Source of the DNA: JACCQS01 sp963766765
GTDB lineage: Bacteria; Actinomycetota; Actinomycetes; Mycobacteriales; Geodermatophilaceae
Reading direction: 5' to 3'
NCBI GenBank assembly: GCA_963766765.1
Contig: CAVYBR010000017.1
Location: 16,202 to 80,201 of the forward strand
DNA: 64,000 nucleotides
Below are positions 55,195 to 64,000 of the stretch, one piece after another. Within the stretch, counting starts at the first letter, position 1, and each line of letters opens with the position of its first letter. The position numbers and the translations under genes were made by a program. Below the pieces are notes generated by a model that saw only the letters and a program-made list of their open reading frames with translations, was not told the origin of the DNA and searched no databases.

Positions 55195-56328
55195 CTGAAA
55201 TTACAGCCCCCTTCCGGGTGCTCTCCGTCGGCGATTGCACGGTGGCACTGGATCTGCTCGCCCGGTCGCCGGGAGCGCACATGCCGGTGCGCTCCGTCAC
55301 CTCCGCCGAAGAGGTGATCGGACAGACTGGAGGAATTCGAGCCGGACATCGTGCTGGTGGACGGCGATGCCGCCGACGCCACGGGCATGGAAATATGCCG
55401 CATCCTCAAGGAGCACCCGGCGACGATGCTCCTGCCCGTCGTGGTTCTCTCCCGCTCGTCACGGAGACGCGTCGCCGCTCTCGGCGCGGGGGCAGACGAC
55501 TTCATCACGCGCCAAACCCGCCAGGAAGTGTTCCATGAGCGGGTCGCCGCAGTGGTACGCACGGGCGCGACGCGACGGCAACTGGCCGCGGCTCGCCTCA
55601 GCAAAGAGAGTCACGCGCCACGAAGACATGCGGCAGATGTTTCGCCGCTATCTGTCGCCACGGCTCGCGGACAAGATCCTCGGCGATGCGCACCTGCAGC
55701 GGAGCATGCTCGGCACGGCGGACCTGCGCACGCATGCGGTCGTGATGTTCGCGGATCTGCGCGGCTTCACCACGCTCACCGAGCGGCTGGCGCCGCAGGA
55801 AGTCGTGCCGCTGCTCAATGAATATTTCTCACTGCTCACCGCGATCACGTTTCAGCACGATGGCACGGTGTTCCACATGGCGGGCGATTGCCTCATGGTG
55901 GGATTCGGCGTGCCGCTCGTGCAGGACGACAGCCCGGAACGCGCGGTCACGACGGCGCGCGAGATGCTCGAGCAGCTTTGCCGACCTGGCCGACAGCTGG
56001 CGCGAGCGCCATCACATCGAGACGGGCCTCGGGCATCGGCATCAACGAAGGCGACGTGGTCGCCGGCAACGTCGGCTCCGATGCCTACATGAACTACACG
56101 ATCATCGGCGACACGGTGAACATCGCCTCCCGCCTATGCCAGCGCGCCCGCGCCGGCGAGATGCTCTTCTCGCACACCGTGAAGCGCTCGCTGGAAGAGC
56201 GGGGATTCGACATCGAGGCGATGGCGTTGCCGCCGATGACCCTGCGCGGCCGCTCGAGCCCGATCGATATCTATTGCGTGCCGCTCGAAACGCGCCTCGA
56301 CCTGCACCAGGGCGCCAACGGCCGCTGA
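55191..56328 (+). pseudogene. Receiver-domain class III adenylate/guanylate cyclase, frameshifted
   Basis: GTG at 55191 overlaps the RND stop. The N-terminal part looks like a response-regulator receiver (IVLVDGDAADATGMEICRIL...LPVVVLSRSS...ALGAGADDFITR). The C-terminal part is a class III cyclase: MFADLRGFTTLTERL and AGDCLMVGFG supply the two metal aspartates, and GINEGDVVAGNVGSDAYMNYT, then GDTVNIASRL, complete the active site. Frames change near 55,330, 55,600 and 56,000-56,030. The product would make cyclic nucleotide under phosphorelay control; coupling to an efflux gene is notable. Confidence 0.8.
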
Positions 56329-56341
56329 ATTCGCGCCGGCC

Positions 56342-57451
56342 TCACAAAGGCGGGAAATAGCGCGCCATCGCGAGGGTCATCGCGAGGCTGCACGCCCCCA
56401 CGCACACCGCGAGCACCATGCCTGCGACCAGCGGTCGCCAGCCTACCGTCCACATCTGGGGGAGTGAGACGCTCAGCCCCACAGCGGCCATGCCGCAAAT
56501 CAGGCAAAGCTCCGACAGCTTCTGGCCGAGTTGGTTGAAGTCGTCCCATCCGGCGACCCCGTGCAGGAAAGTATCGCCAACGGTGCGTAGCACGATGAAA
56601 CCAATGAACGCGATGACGAAGAACGGCAGCGCCTGAGAGCGCGGCGCAATTTCCGCCTGCCGATCGTCGCCGCCCGCCGGCTCCGCCTGGGCCGGACGGC
56701 GCGACCACCACAGCCCGGCGGGAATCAGGATCGGCGATCGAAAGATTGCGCAACAGCTTGGTGACGCTGGCCGCGGCAAGCACATCGGGATCGCCGATCT
56801 GCTGCGAGTAGATGAGCGCCGAGCCGATCACCTGCGATGTGTCGTGGATGGCGGTGCCGAGGAAGACACCGGCGTGCAGTGCCGATCCCGGAAAGGCGAT
56901 CGCCGCGACGACCGGGTAGACCAACATGGCGGCGCACCCAAACAGCACTACGCAGGTCACCGCAAAGGCCGTTTCGACATTGCGCGCGCGAATCACCGGC
57001 GACAAGGCGATGACCGCCGTGCATCCGCAGACGGCAGTCCCCACCGCAAGGAGGATTCCAAGGCGAGGAGTGACCCCAGCGCTTTCGCCAGGAGCTGGCC
57101 CAGGCCCAGAGCAACGCAGATACAGATGACGACCACGGGAAGAGCAGTCGCCGCGATCGCCTGGGCACCGGCGAGCGTCAATTTCAGCCCAACCAGTGCA
57201 ATGCCCACCCTGAGCACCGTCGTCATGGCAAAACTGAGCCCCTCGCCCGCCCAACGCGGCACATCGAGCACATTCCGCCAGATCATGCCGAGGACCACCG
57301 CGCATAGAACCGGGCTGATGGGCAGCGGCGGCAGGCCCCCGAGCCCTTCGGAAAGGGCTTCGGCCATCGTCTTGGCCAGGAAGGCGAGCACTGCCGCCAG
57401 GGTGAAACCGGGGGCGGCCAGGCGCAGCGCCCCTGCTCGAGTCATCGTCAT
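56342..57451 (-). pseudogene. YeiH/UPF0324 family membrane protein (putative sulfate exporter), frameshifted
   Basis: About 370 residues over three frames. The start reads MTMTRAG and an early helix; then ISPVLCAVVLGMIWRN, VLRVGIALVGLKLTL, CGCTAVIALSPVI, and GTAIHDTSQVIGSALIY, the conserved signature of the family. It ends with LCLICGMAAVGLSV and a terminal helix. Breaks lie near 57,060 and 56,735. Around ten membrane helices are expected. Transport of sulfite/sulfate-type anions is suggested for relatives but not firm. Confidence 0.8.
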
Positions 57452-57521
57452 CCGCGCATGCTAACGGACGGGTACGCGGGTTGCTCAGACATAGCTCATC
57501 GTTTACCCAGGGTGGCATTCC

Positions 57522-57641
57522 ATGAAGACGTTCAAGGGCATCGGGGCACAGGCGGGCAAGGTCGGCTGGCTGTTGCTATGGCTTTTGGGAATCCCCGTCC
57601 CCATTCTGCTGTTCCTGTTCCTGATCCGCGGTTGTACCTGA
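57522..57641 (+). CDS. Small single-helix membrane protein
   Basis: A 39-residue protein beginning MKTFKGIGAQAGKVGW, then a hydrophobic Leu/Pro helix (LLLWLLGIPVPILLFLFLI) and a tail RGCT. Size, one helix, positive N-terminus and intact frame in a region full of frameshifts support it. I recall near-identical small proteins in proteobacterial genomes, but no function is known. Confidence 0.65.
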   Translation: MKTFKGIGAQAGKVGWLLLWLLGIPVPILLFLFLIRGCT

Positions 57642-57728
57642 GCGGGCGGGAACATTACGCTGCGGTGGCCCATCCAAGAGCCACTGGCCTCAAGGCCCGC
57701 AATTTGGGGCGCCGCCCCGGAGACCGTC

Positions 57729-58133
57729 ATGAACATCAGAAACTGGATATTGCCTGTGGCAGTGCTGGCAGTGGCCGGCTGCGCGAGCATGAAGAACCGC
57801 GAGAGCGATGAGCAGGTGCTGGCGCGATACATGGACAACGCCGGCGAGCCCGTCGATCAATTCAGCTACCTCGGCCGCTTCGACGGCTGGCGAGCGCTGG
57901 GCCGCGACAAAGTGGTGGTGTGGACAGGCGTGAACGACGCCTACCTGCTCACGGTGCAGACCCCTTGCAACGATTTGCAGTTCGCCAACCAGATCGCGCT
58001 GACGAGCAACACCGGTACCGTGAACCGCGGGTTTGATTCAGTGCAGGTGGGCTCGCGGGAAAAGTGCCGCATCAACGAGATCCGCCCGGTGGACTACAAG
58101 AAAGTCCGCGAAATCGAGCGGGCCGGCGGCTGA
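57729..58133 (+). CDS. DUF6491-type lipoprotein
   Basis: A 134-residue intact protein. Signal peptide with lipobox VAGCAS near residue 18, then SYLGRFDGWRALGRDKVVVWTGVNDAYLLTV and two further cysteines (PCNDLQFA, EKCRINEI), as in the DUF6491 family of gammaproteobacteria. Anchored in the cell envelope; function unknown. Its presence marks the segment as gammaproteobacterial. Confidence 0.78.
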   Translation: MNIRNWILPVAVLAVAGCASMKNRESDEQVLARYMDNAGEPVDQFSYLGRFDGWRALGRDKVVVWTGVNDAYLLTVQTPCNDLQFANQIALTSNTGTVNRGFDSVQVGSREKCRINEIRPVDYKKVREIERAGG

Positions 58134-58157
58134 AGCGCACCCCACGGCGCTGCGGCG

Positions 58158-58610
58158 TCAGCTCGATCCGCCGAAGGGCGGCTCATTGAAGCGAAGCCAG
58201 TAGGCGCCCATCGCGTTCATGAGCTCCTGCAGTTCCTGGGGCGCGATGGGTTTCACCAGATAGGAATTCGCGCCGAGCTCGTAGGCTTCGGCGACGTCCC
58301 GGGCCTCCCGCGAGCTCGTCAGCATCACCACGATCAGGTTGCGCCATGCCGGGATGCTGCGCAGCCATTTCAGCACTTCCAGCCCCGATCGCTTGGGCAG
58401 TTTGATATCCAGCAGCACGAGGGTAGGAAGAGGATGCAGCGCGCGGTCCGCATAGGCGCCGGCGCCCTCGAGGTAATCGCAGGCCTCCTGGCCATCATCC
58501 ACACGGTGTAGCGCAGCGCTGAACTTGCCTTTGCGCAATGCCCTCTCGATCAACAAGGCATCGTCCGCGTTGTCCTCGACCAGCAGGATGCAGTGGTCGC
58601 GCACTATCAT
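58158..58610 (-). CDS. Single-domain response regulator
   Basis: A 150-residue receiver of the Rcp1-like type. Acidic pocket ILLVEDNADD, phospho-acceptor aspartate in LVLLDIKLPKRSG, Thr/Ser switch VMLTSS and lysine in YLVKPI. No output domain. ATG at 58610 overlaps the stop of the kinase gene by four bases, making the pair a two-component system. Intact frame. Confidence 0.9.
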   Translation of the reverse strand: MIVRDHCILLVEDNADDALLIERALRKGKFSAALHRVDDGQEACDYLEGAGAYADRALHPLPTLVLLDIKLPKRSGLEVLKWLRSIPAWRNLIVVMLTSSREARDVAEAYELGANSYLVKPIAPQELQELMNAMGAYWLRFNEPPFGGSS

Positions 58611-59823
58611 GTTGGAATCTCCGCGCGAGCCAGGTCGATCCAGAAGCGGCTGCCCCCTGGCGTCGGTTCTACTCCTGCAGTGCCGCCCATGCGCTCGGCG
58701 GCACGCCGCACGATGGCGAGGCCGATGCCGGTGCCGGAATACGCGTCGTCGCCGTGCAGCCGTTCGAACACTTTGAAAATTCGATCGTGGAATTCCTCGG
58801 GGATGCCGATGCCGTTGTCATCGACGATGAGCCGCACGCGCGCCGCGTGCTCTTCAGCGTGGACTCGCACCTGGGGCGTCACGCCCGCGGGGATGAACTT
58901 GAGCGCATTGCTCAGGAGGTTGTGCAATACCTGAGTCAGCAGCACGCGGTGCGCCATCACGACAGGAAACCTTCCCTCCCTGAGTACACTGGCGCCGCGC
59001 TGCCCGATCTCGGCGGCCATGGAGTCGATGGTGCGATCGACAATGATGCCCGGATCCAGCGGCCTCAGGTGGACTTCAGAGCGCGACATGCGGCTGTAGG
59101 TGAGGAGGTCGTCAACCAGCTGCTCCATGCGTTCGGCGGCACCGACGATGCGCGCGCAATAGCGCTGCGCGCCCTCGGGCAAATCTGCGGCGAAATCTTC
59201 CTGCAAGGCCGCGGCGAATCCCTGCATCGCGCGCAACGGTGCGCGCAGATCGTGCGAGACCGTGTATGAAAAGCTCTCCAGCTCCGCATTGGCCTCCTTG
59301 AGCTGGCGGCTCGCTTCGGCTACCGCACGCGCGCGCTGATAAACCTCCGCTTCGATCTTGCCCTGCGAGCACCTGGAGCTCTTCGGTGAGCCGCAGCTGG
59401 TCGACCCCCTGTCGCTTGAGCTGCACGAATTCGGTGACGTCTTCGACGCGATGGATGATGCACACGAGCTTGCCCGCTGAATCCAGCACCGGGGTGTTGA
59501 CGGGACTCCAGTAACGCGCCTCGAAGCCACCGCCTTCGGCTTCGGGCCGGCGAATGTCGTACTTCTGAACCGGCATCGTATCGGGCCGCGCGCGTCTTGC
59601 GCACCATGTCGAGAGAGGCGCGCAGGTTGCGCGCGCCCTCGGTTGCCGGATCGTCCGGATTGTCGGGGAACACCTCGAACAACGACTTCCCCACTATGGA
59701 GTCCCGTTGCGTCATGGTGGCGCGCAGGTAGGCGTCGTTGACGGCGATGATGGTCAGGTCCGGTGCGAGCACTAGGTAGGAGTCCGGTGCTGCCTCAAAA
59801 AGAAGCCTGAAGGGTGCGGCCAT
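58607..59823 (-). pseudogene. PAS-domain sensor histidine kinase, frameshifted
   Basis: Starts with a PAS domain (FEAAPDSYLVLAPDLTIIAVNDAYLRAT), a second part KYDIRRPEAEGGGFEARYWSPVNTPVL, then a coiled linker. The kinase core is intact in one frame: H-box VSHDLRAPL, N-box NLLSNALKF, G1 DNGIGIP, F-box IFKVFERL and G2 GTGIGLAIV. Frames change near 59,590 and 59,360. No membrane segment is seen, so it is probably cytoplasmic. Relatives are phytochrome-like kinases paired with Rcp1-type receivers. Confidence 0.82.
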
Positions 59824-59934
59824 GGCGAGGGGGAACTATGCCGCAATTCCGCGGGGCGCGCCCGGGTGGTTTACGGGGGCGGGCAAGCCGTGTATATCCG
59901 CTCCCGGTAGAACAACAAGAAGTGGGGTGCCAGC

Positions 59935-60043
59935 ATGAGATTCCTGATCGACAGCCTGATCCTGTGGCCGCAGCGCACCGCGCGTCATCTCGAATGGCTG
60001 GCGCCGTTGTTTGCGCGCATCGTGACGGGCTGGGTGTTCACAG
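59935..60043 (+). pseudogene. DoxX-family protein, N-terminal stub at a junction
   Basis: About 36 residues (MRFLIDSLILWPQRT...LAPLFARIVTGWVFT) match the start of DoxX membrane proteins. The sequence changes at about 60,043 into A+T-richer, unrelated DNA. No remainder exists downstream, so this marks an artificial or recombination joint. Confidence 0.55.
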
Positions 60044-60156
60044 GCGGTGCCTCTGCATCCTTAAAATCATTCCAAACTAGAGCGTTTGACACAAGTTTGC
60101 TTTTGCGCGAAGAGACGAAGCCCGATTAGACGGAAAATCCGTCACAGGAGAGGATC
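60044..60156 (+). promoter_or_regulatory. A+T-rich leader of the imelysin operon
   Basis: About 110 bases including TTAAAATCATTCCAAACTAG and TTGACACAAGTTTGC, distinctly richer in A+T than its surroundings. Likely promoter, plausibly iron-regulated as in rhizobia, though no certain Irr or RirA box can be read. CAGGAGAGG lies nine bases before the ATG at 60157. Confidence 0.4.
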
Positions 60157-61436
60157 ATGAAGCTCAACCGCAAATTCCGCGCAGCCGTGCTGGCGATCGC
60201 CCCCGCCGCCCTGCTCGCCCTTCCCGCACATGCCGAGACAGATGCCGCTAGCGTGGTGAAACACTACGCCGATATGGCGCATGCGAAATATGAGGACTCG
60301 CTGACGACCGCGAAGGCGCTCGACGCCGCGATCGACGCCTTCCTCAAGGCGCCGACCGACGAGACCCTGAAGGCCGCCAGGGAAGCCTGGATCGCGGCCC
60401 GCGTCCCCTACCTGCAGACGGAAGCCTATCCGCTTCGGCAATCCGATCGTCGACGACTGGGAAGGCAAGGTTAATGCTTGGCCGCTCGACGAAGGCTTGA
60501 TCGACTATGTCGACGAGGCCTACGGCACCGAGAGCGACGAGAATCCGCTCTACACCGCCAACATCATCGCCAACCCGACGCTGAAGATCGGCGGCAAGGA
60601 GGTAGACGCTCCAAGCATGACACCGAATGCTATCGGCACGCTGCAGGAGGCTGGCGGCGTCGAGGCCAACGTCGCGACCGGATACCACGCCATCGAATTT
60701 CTGCTCTGGGGCCAGGATCTGAACGGCACCGGCCCCGGCGCCGGCAACCGCCCGGCAACCGATTACGACCAGAAGAACTGCACCGGCGGCAATTGCGACC
60801 GCCGCGCCGCATACCTGAAATCCGCCACCGACCTGCTGGTCAGCGACCTGCGAGGAGATGATCGGCAGTGGACGCCGAAGGGCGCTGCCCGCAAGAACGT
60901 CGAAGCGATCCGGAGGCCGGCCTCAGTCGATCTTGGTCGGTATGGGCCGCTGTCCTATGGCGAGCTGGCCGGCGAGCGCATGAAGCTTGGCCTGCTGATT
61001 CACGATCCGGAAGAGGAGCACGATTGCTTCTCGGACAATACCTACAACTCGCATCTCGACGATGCCAAGGGCATCGCTGCAATGTCTATACTCGGCAACT
61101 ATACGCGCGTCGACGGCACGGCGTCACTGGCCCGTCGGTGTCGCGATCTGGTGAAGGCCAAGGACCCGGCGCTCGATGCCGAGCTGCAAGGCAAGCTCGA
61201 CAAGACGATCGAAGCGAAGATGAATGCGATCGTCAAGCGCGGCAAGACCGTCGAGAACTATGACCAGATGATCGGCGAGGGCAACAAGGCGGGCAATGCG
61301 GTCGTCCAGGCCGCCATCGACGGCGCTGGTCAACCAGACCAAATCGGTGCAGCGCGTTATTGCCGCACTCGAACTCGGCAGGGATCAGCTTGAAGGCTCC
61401 GACAGCTTGGATAATCCTAACGCTGTCTTCGAATAA
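60157..61436 (+). pseudogene. Imelysin-family periplasmic iron-uptake protein, frameshifted
   Basis: Signal peptide MKLNRKFRAAVLAIAPAALLALPAHA, then an imelysin (M75-like) domain with AREAWIAARVPYLQTEAY, GYHAIEFLLWGQD (the GxHxxE signature) and LAGERMKLGLL...HDCFSDNTYNSHLDDAKG. Ends GSDSLDNPNAVFE at TAA 61434-61436. Frames change near 60,440, 60,860 and 61,330. Imelysins bind iron at the cell envelope; this order (imelysin, di-heme oxidoreductase, imelysin) is typical of rhizobia. Confidence 0.82.
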
Positions 61437-61474
61437 GCAAAAGGAGGCCGTCGGGCCGCTTCTTCATGCCCCCG

Positions 61475-63060
61475 CGCCGGTCGTTCCCGCTCCGCGTGGA
61501 ATGTCGAACGGGCGCCGCCCGTCTCTTGTCGCCGAGCGCGGCGCGTTCTGGGCCACTGCCTATGCGACTCGGAACTCTTTCCGCAGATCAGCACCGGCTC
61601 CATTGCGTCTTACTCGGCATCGCGCCGCTGTAGCACTTAGCGCACCGATTCCTCGGCTCCCAGGCCGTCTGAAACGCGTCGCCGACGTCACGCTGGCCGA
61701 CACGCGGATTCCTCCTGAGGCCCGATGACAACCCGAAGCTGAGCAGGTCGGCTCGGCGACGACCTCGACGGCGCCTGCGTCCAACCGAGGACAGCTTCTC
61801 CCATCCCTCGGCCAACCTCCCCTTCGAGGAAGAGGAGAATTTCAAGTCGGCAACGCGCTCTTCCGCAAGCCTGGGTTCCGCTCCCTCCTCGACGCAGGCC
61901 TCCGATGGTCTCGGCCCGCTGTTCAACGCCCGCGCCTGCCAGAACTGCCATCTCAAGGACGGCCGCGGTCATCCGCCGGAGGGCGGCCCGATGCGCCACG
62001 TCGATGTTCCTGCGGCTGTCCCGCGCGGCCACGAGACCGGAGGAGAACAGGCGCTCGCCGAGCGGCCGCTGTCGCATTCCCGATCCGACCTATGGCGCCA
62101 GCTGCAGGACTTCGCCGTCCCGGGCCTCGATGCCGAGGGCAAAATGGAGATCAGCTAAGCGAAAACGTGTCGCTTGGCGACGGCGAGACCGTTCGCTGCG
62201 GCGGCCGACCTATCGGTGATGCAAACCGGCTATGGTCCGCCCGACCCGCGACGATGCTCTCGCCGCGTGTCGCCCCGCAGATGATCGGCTCGGACTGATC
62301 GAGGCAATTCCCGAGGCCGAATCTCGCCCATGCCGATCCCGATGATGCCGACGGCGATGGCATATCCGGCAAGGCCGGCGGTCGTGGGCGACCACCGCGC
62401 GGCAAGATCGCGCTCGGCCGCTTCGGCTGGAAGGCGGAGAACGCGACGGTGGGCGACCAGAGTGCCGACGCCTTCGCCAACGAATCGGCATCTCGACGTC
62501 CGATCACCCGGCCCGCAGGGCGACTGCACCAACGCGGAAAGCAATGCCTCGCAGATGCCGACCGGGTGCAGAAACGGCTCGGCGCGGAGAAGCGCCGGTC
62601 CCGATGCTCGACCTCGTCACCTTCTATTCCGCAGAATCTCGCCGTTCCGGCGCGCCGCAAGCTCGAGATCCGCCAGGTGCTGCGCGGCAAGGAATCTTCT
62701 ACGCAACGGCTGCATGTCCTGCCAACGCCGAAATTCGTCACCGCCGGATAGCCGAACAAGGCGCATCGTTCCAGCTGATCTGGCCCTACTCGGACTTCCT
62801 TCTGCACGACATGGGCGACGGTCTGGCCGACAGGCCGCAGGTCGGCGTCGACGGAAGCGAGTGGCGCACGCCGCCGCTCTGGGGCATCGGCCTGACCGAG
62901 ACTTGTCAGCGGCCACACCTTTTCCTGCACGATGGCCGGGCGCGGAAACTTGAGGAAGCGATCCTCTGGCATGGCGGCGAGGCGAAAAGGCCCGCAACGC
63001 TTTCTCCTCCCTGTCGACAGACGACAGGGCGGCCCTGATTACATTCCTGGAGTTCGGCTC
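61475..63060 (+). pseudogene. Di-heme oxidoreductase (DHOR, CcP-like), heavily frameshifted
   Basis: No single frame is long, but pieces fit a di-heme cytochrome of the thiol-oxidoreductase family: ALFRKPW, then DGLGPLFNARACQNCHLKDGRG with heme motif CQNCH; DPTYGAQ-like and GDGISGKA-like middle pieces; a second cysteine pair GCMSC; and AEQGASFQLIWPYSDFLLHDMGDGL, TPPLWGIGLT, EEAILWHGGEA and DDRAALITFLE at the end. Breaks occur at least every 200-300 bases. Start uncertain (about 61,475-61,562). Lies between two imelysin genes, as in iron-uptake loci. Confidence 0.7.
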
Positions 63061-63062
63061 CC

Positions 63063-64000
63063 ATGCGCCTTTGGCACCCCCTGCTCTGCCTTCCTCTGAT
63101 CGGCCTCGCCACGTCAGCGGCCGCCCAGACCGCCACTCCCCCGGCAGGGCTGAACGAGGATGCCGTTCCCGCCGTCATGCAGCGCGCCGTCGACGAGGTG
63201 ATCCGTCCCGGCTATCGCAACATGCAGCAATCGGCCGCCCGGCTGACGACGGCGATGAAGGATCTTTGTGCCTACGGCACGCAGCAGACGCTCGACAAGG
63301 CGAAGTCCACCTTCGACGACACGATCCGCTATTGGTCGATCATCGAGATCGTCCAGACCGGGCCTGTTATCCAGGACAATCTCTTCGAACACATCCTGTT
63401 TTATCCCGACCGCAAGGGTGTCGGCCTCAAGCAGGTCCAGGCGCTGATCGCCAAGGCCGATCCGAAGGATGCGACCGTTGATGCGATCGCCGGCAAGAGT
63501 GTTGCGTTGCAGGGGCTGAGACGGCGCTGGAATACGTACTTTACGGCAATGGCTCCGACGATCTCGTCGGGCAGAAAGGCAAGTTCCGCTGCCTTTACGG
63601 CCAGGCGGTCGCCGGCAATATCCAGCGCGAGGCCGGCGAAGTCGTCGCCGCCTGGGAAAAGCCCGATGGCGTGCAGGCGAGCTGGAAACATCCAGGCCCG
63701 CAGAGCAACGATTTCATGGACAAGGAAGCGGCTACGGCGCTGCTCGGCATTCTCGTCCATGGGGCGGAGAATGTCCGCGACCAGCGGCTGGAACAGTTCT
63801 ACAAGGGCAAGGACACCGCGCCACGGCCGCGCATGGCGACTGTACCGGCGCTCCAAGAATACCTGGAAATCGATGGCCGCCAATCTGGAGGGGCTGCGCA
63901 CGCTCTGGCAGAAGGCCGGCATGGCCGACCTTCTGCCGCCGGACAAACAGCCGATCGCCGCCTCGATCGACCAGGACTTCAAATCGCTGCTCGACAGCGT
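63063..64000 (+). pseudogene. Second imelysin-family protein, 3' end beyond window, frameshifted
   Basis: ATG at 63063 begins a signal peptide (LLCLPLIGLATSAAAQ) and an imelysin-like helical domain with DEVIRPGYRNM, ARLTTAMKDLC and YWSIIEIVQTGPV...LFYPDRKG. Near 63,515 the true protein moves to another frame (TALEYVLYGNGSDDL) and returns near 63,860 (ANLEGLRTLWQKAGMADLLPP). The gene is open to base 64,000. Confidence 0.75.

Noticed and set aside
52665..60043. Lateral transfer of a gammaproteobacterial block into the actinobacterium
   Set aside because: Both ends cut genes in mid-sequence, no mobile-element hallmark is present, and error density changes; a chimeric assembly explains more.
1..64000. 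CRISPR arrays, rRNA genes, complete tRNA genes, insertion sequences
   Set aside because: No spaced direct-repeat array, no rRNA segment, no full cloverleaf and no transposase was found.

Overview
The window reads as three or four unrelated pieces of DNA joined end to end. Positions 1 to about 51,750 are high-GC actinobacterial DNA: mycofactocin genes, an MbtH-like protein, a dissociated NRPS/PKS cluster, and a LacI-type operator shared by sugar genes. A short actinobacterial fragment of an ArdC-type antirestriction gene (about 51,760-52,660) follows. From about 52,665 to 60,040 the genes are gammaproteobacterial in character (RND pump, class III cyclase, YeiH, DUF6491, sensor kinase). From about 60,040 to the end they match a rhizobial-type imelysin / di-heme oxidoreductase / imelysin cluster. 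Coding frames after about 51.7 kb are broken every few hundred bases, while those before are mostly intact. I read the tail as chimeric or low-quality assembly rather than biology; taxonomic statements rest on recognising families by eye.

Region 1 (1-2,392): 3' part of the mycofactocin glycosyltransferase gene and a SAM methyltransferase. Region 2 (2,421-37,280): a biosynthetic cluster with unusually separated parts. On the + strand are A-PCP-C (4327), A-PCP (7439), amidinotransferase (11678), A-PCP-C (12825), a His-box hydroxylase/desaturase, a 2-oxoglutarate oxygenase, MbtH and a methyltransferase. On the - strand are a PLP enzyme resembling capreomycidine synthase with a second His-box enzyme, an A-PCP / C / KS-AT-ACP-aminotransferase-C operon, a PCP with two thioesterases, and a free A domain. 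An asymmetric ABC exporter pair and a third thioesterase complete it. The likely product is a guanidine-bearing peptide-polyketide with a beta-amino unit made by the on-line aminotransferase. I do not recognise the cluster as a known one. A CHAT/gingipain-like protein with a zinc ribbon stands divergently at its left edge.

Region 3 (37,485-39,600): a GNAT acetyltransferase, then a decayed tyrosine integrase carrying an internal helix-turn-helix domain, then a 3' tRNA fragment. Together these look like the end of an integrated element. Region 4 (40,133-51,750): a galactoside/oligosaccharide locus with a Tat lipoprotein binding protein (frameshifted), two permeases, two ATPases, a small PsbP-like protein, a GH42 beta-galactosidase and a second glycosidase. 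The same 12-base operator lies before the transporter operon and before the GH42 gene. Region 5 (51,760-64,000): the chimeric tail described above.
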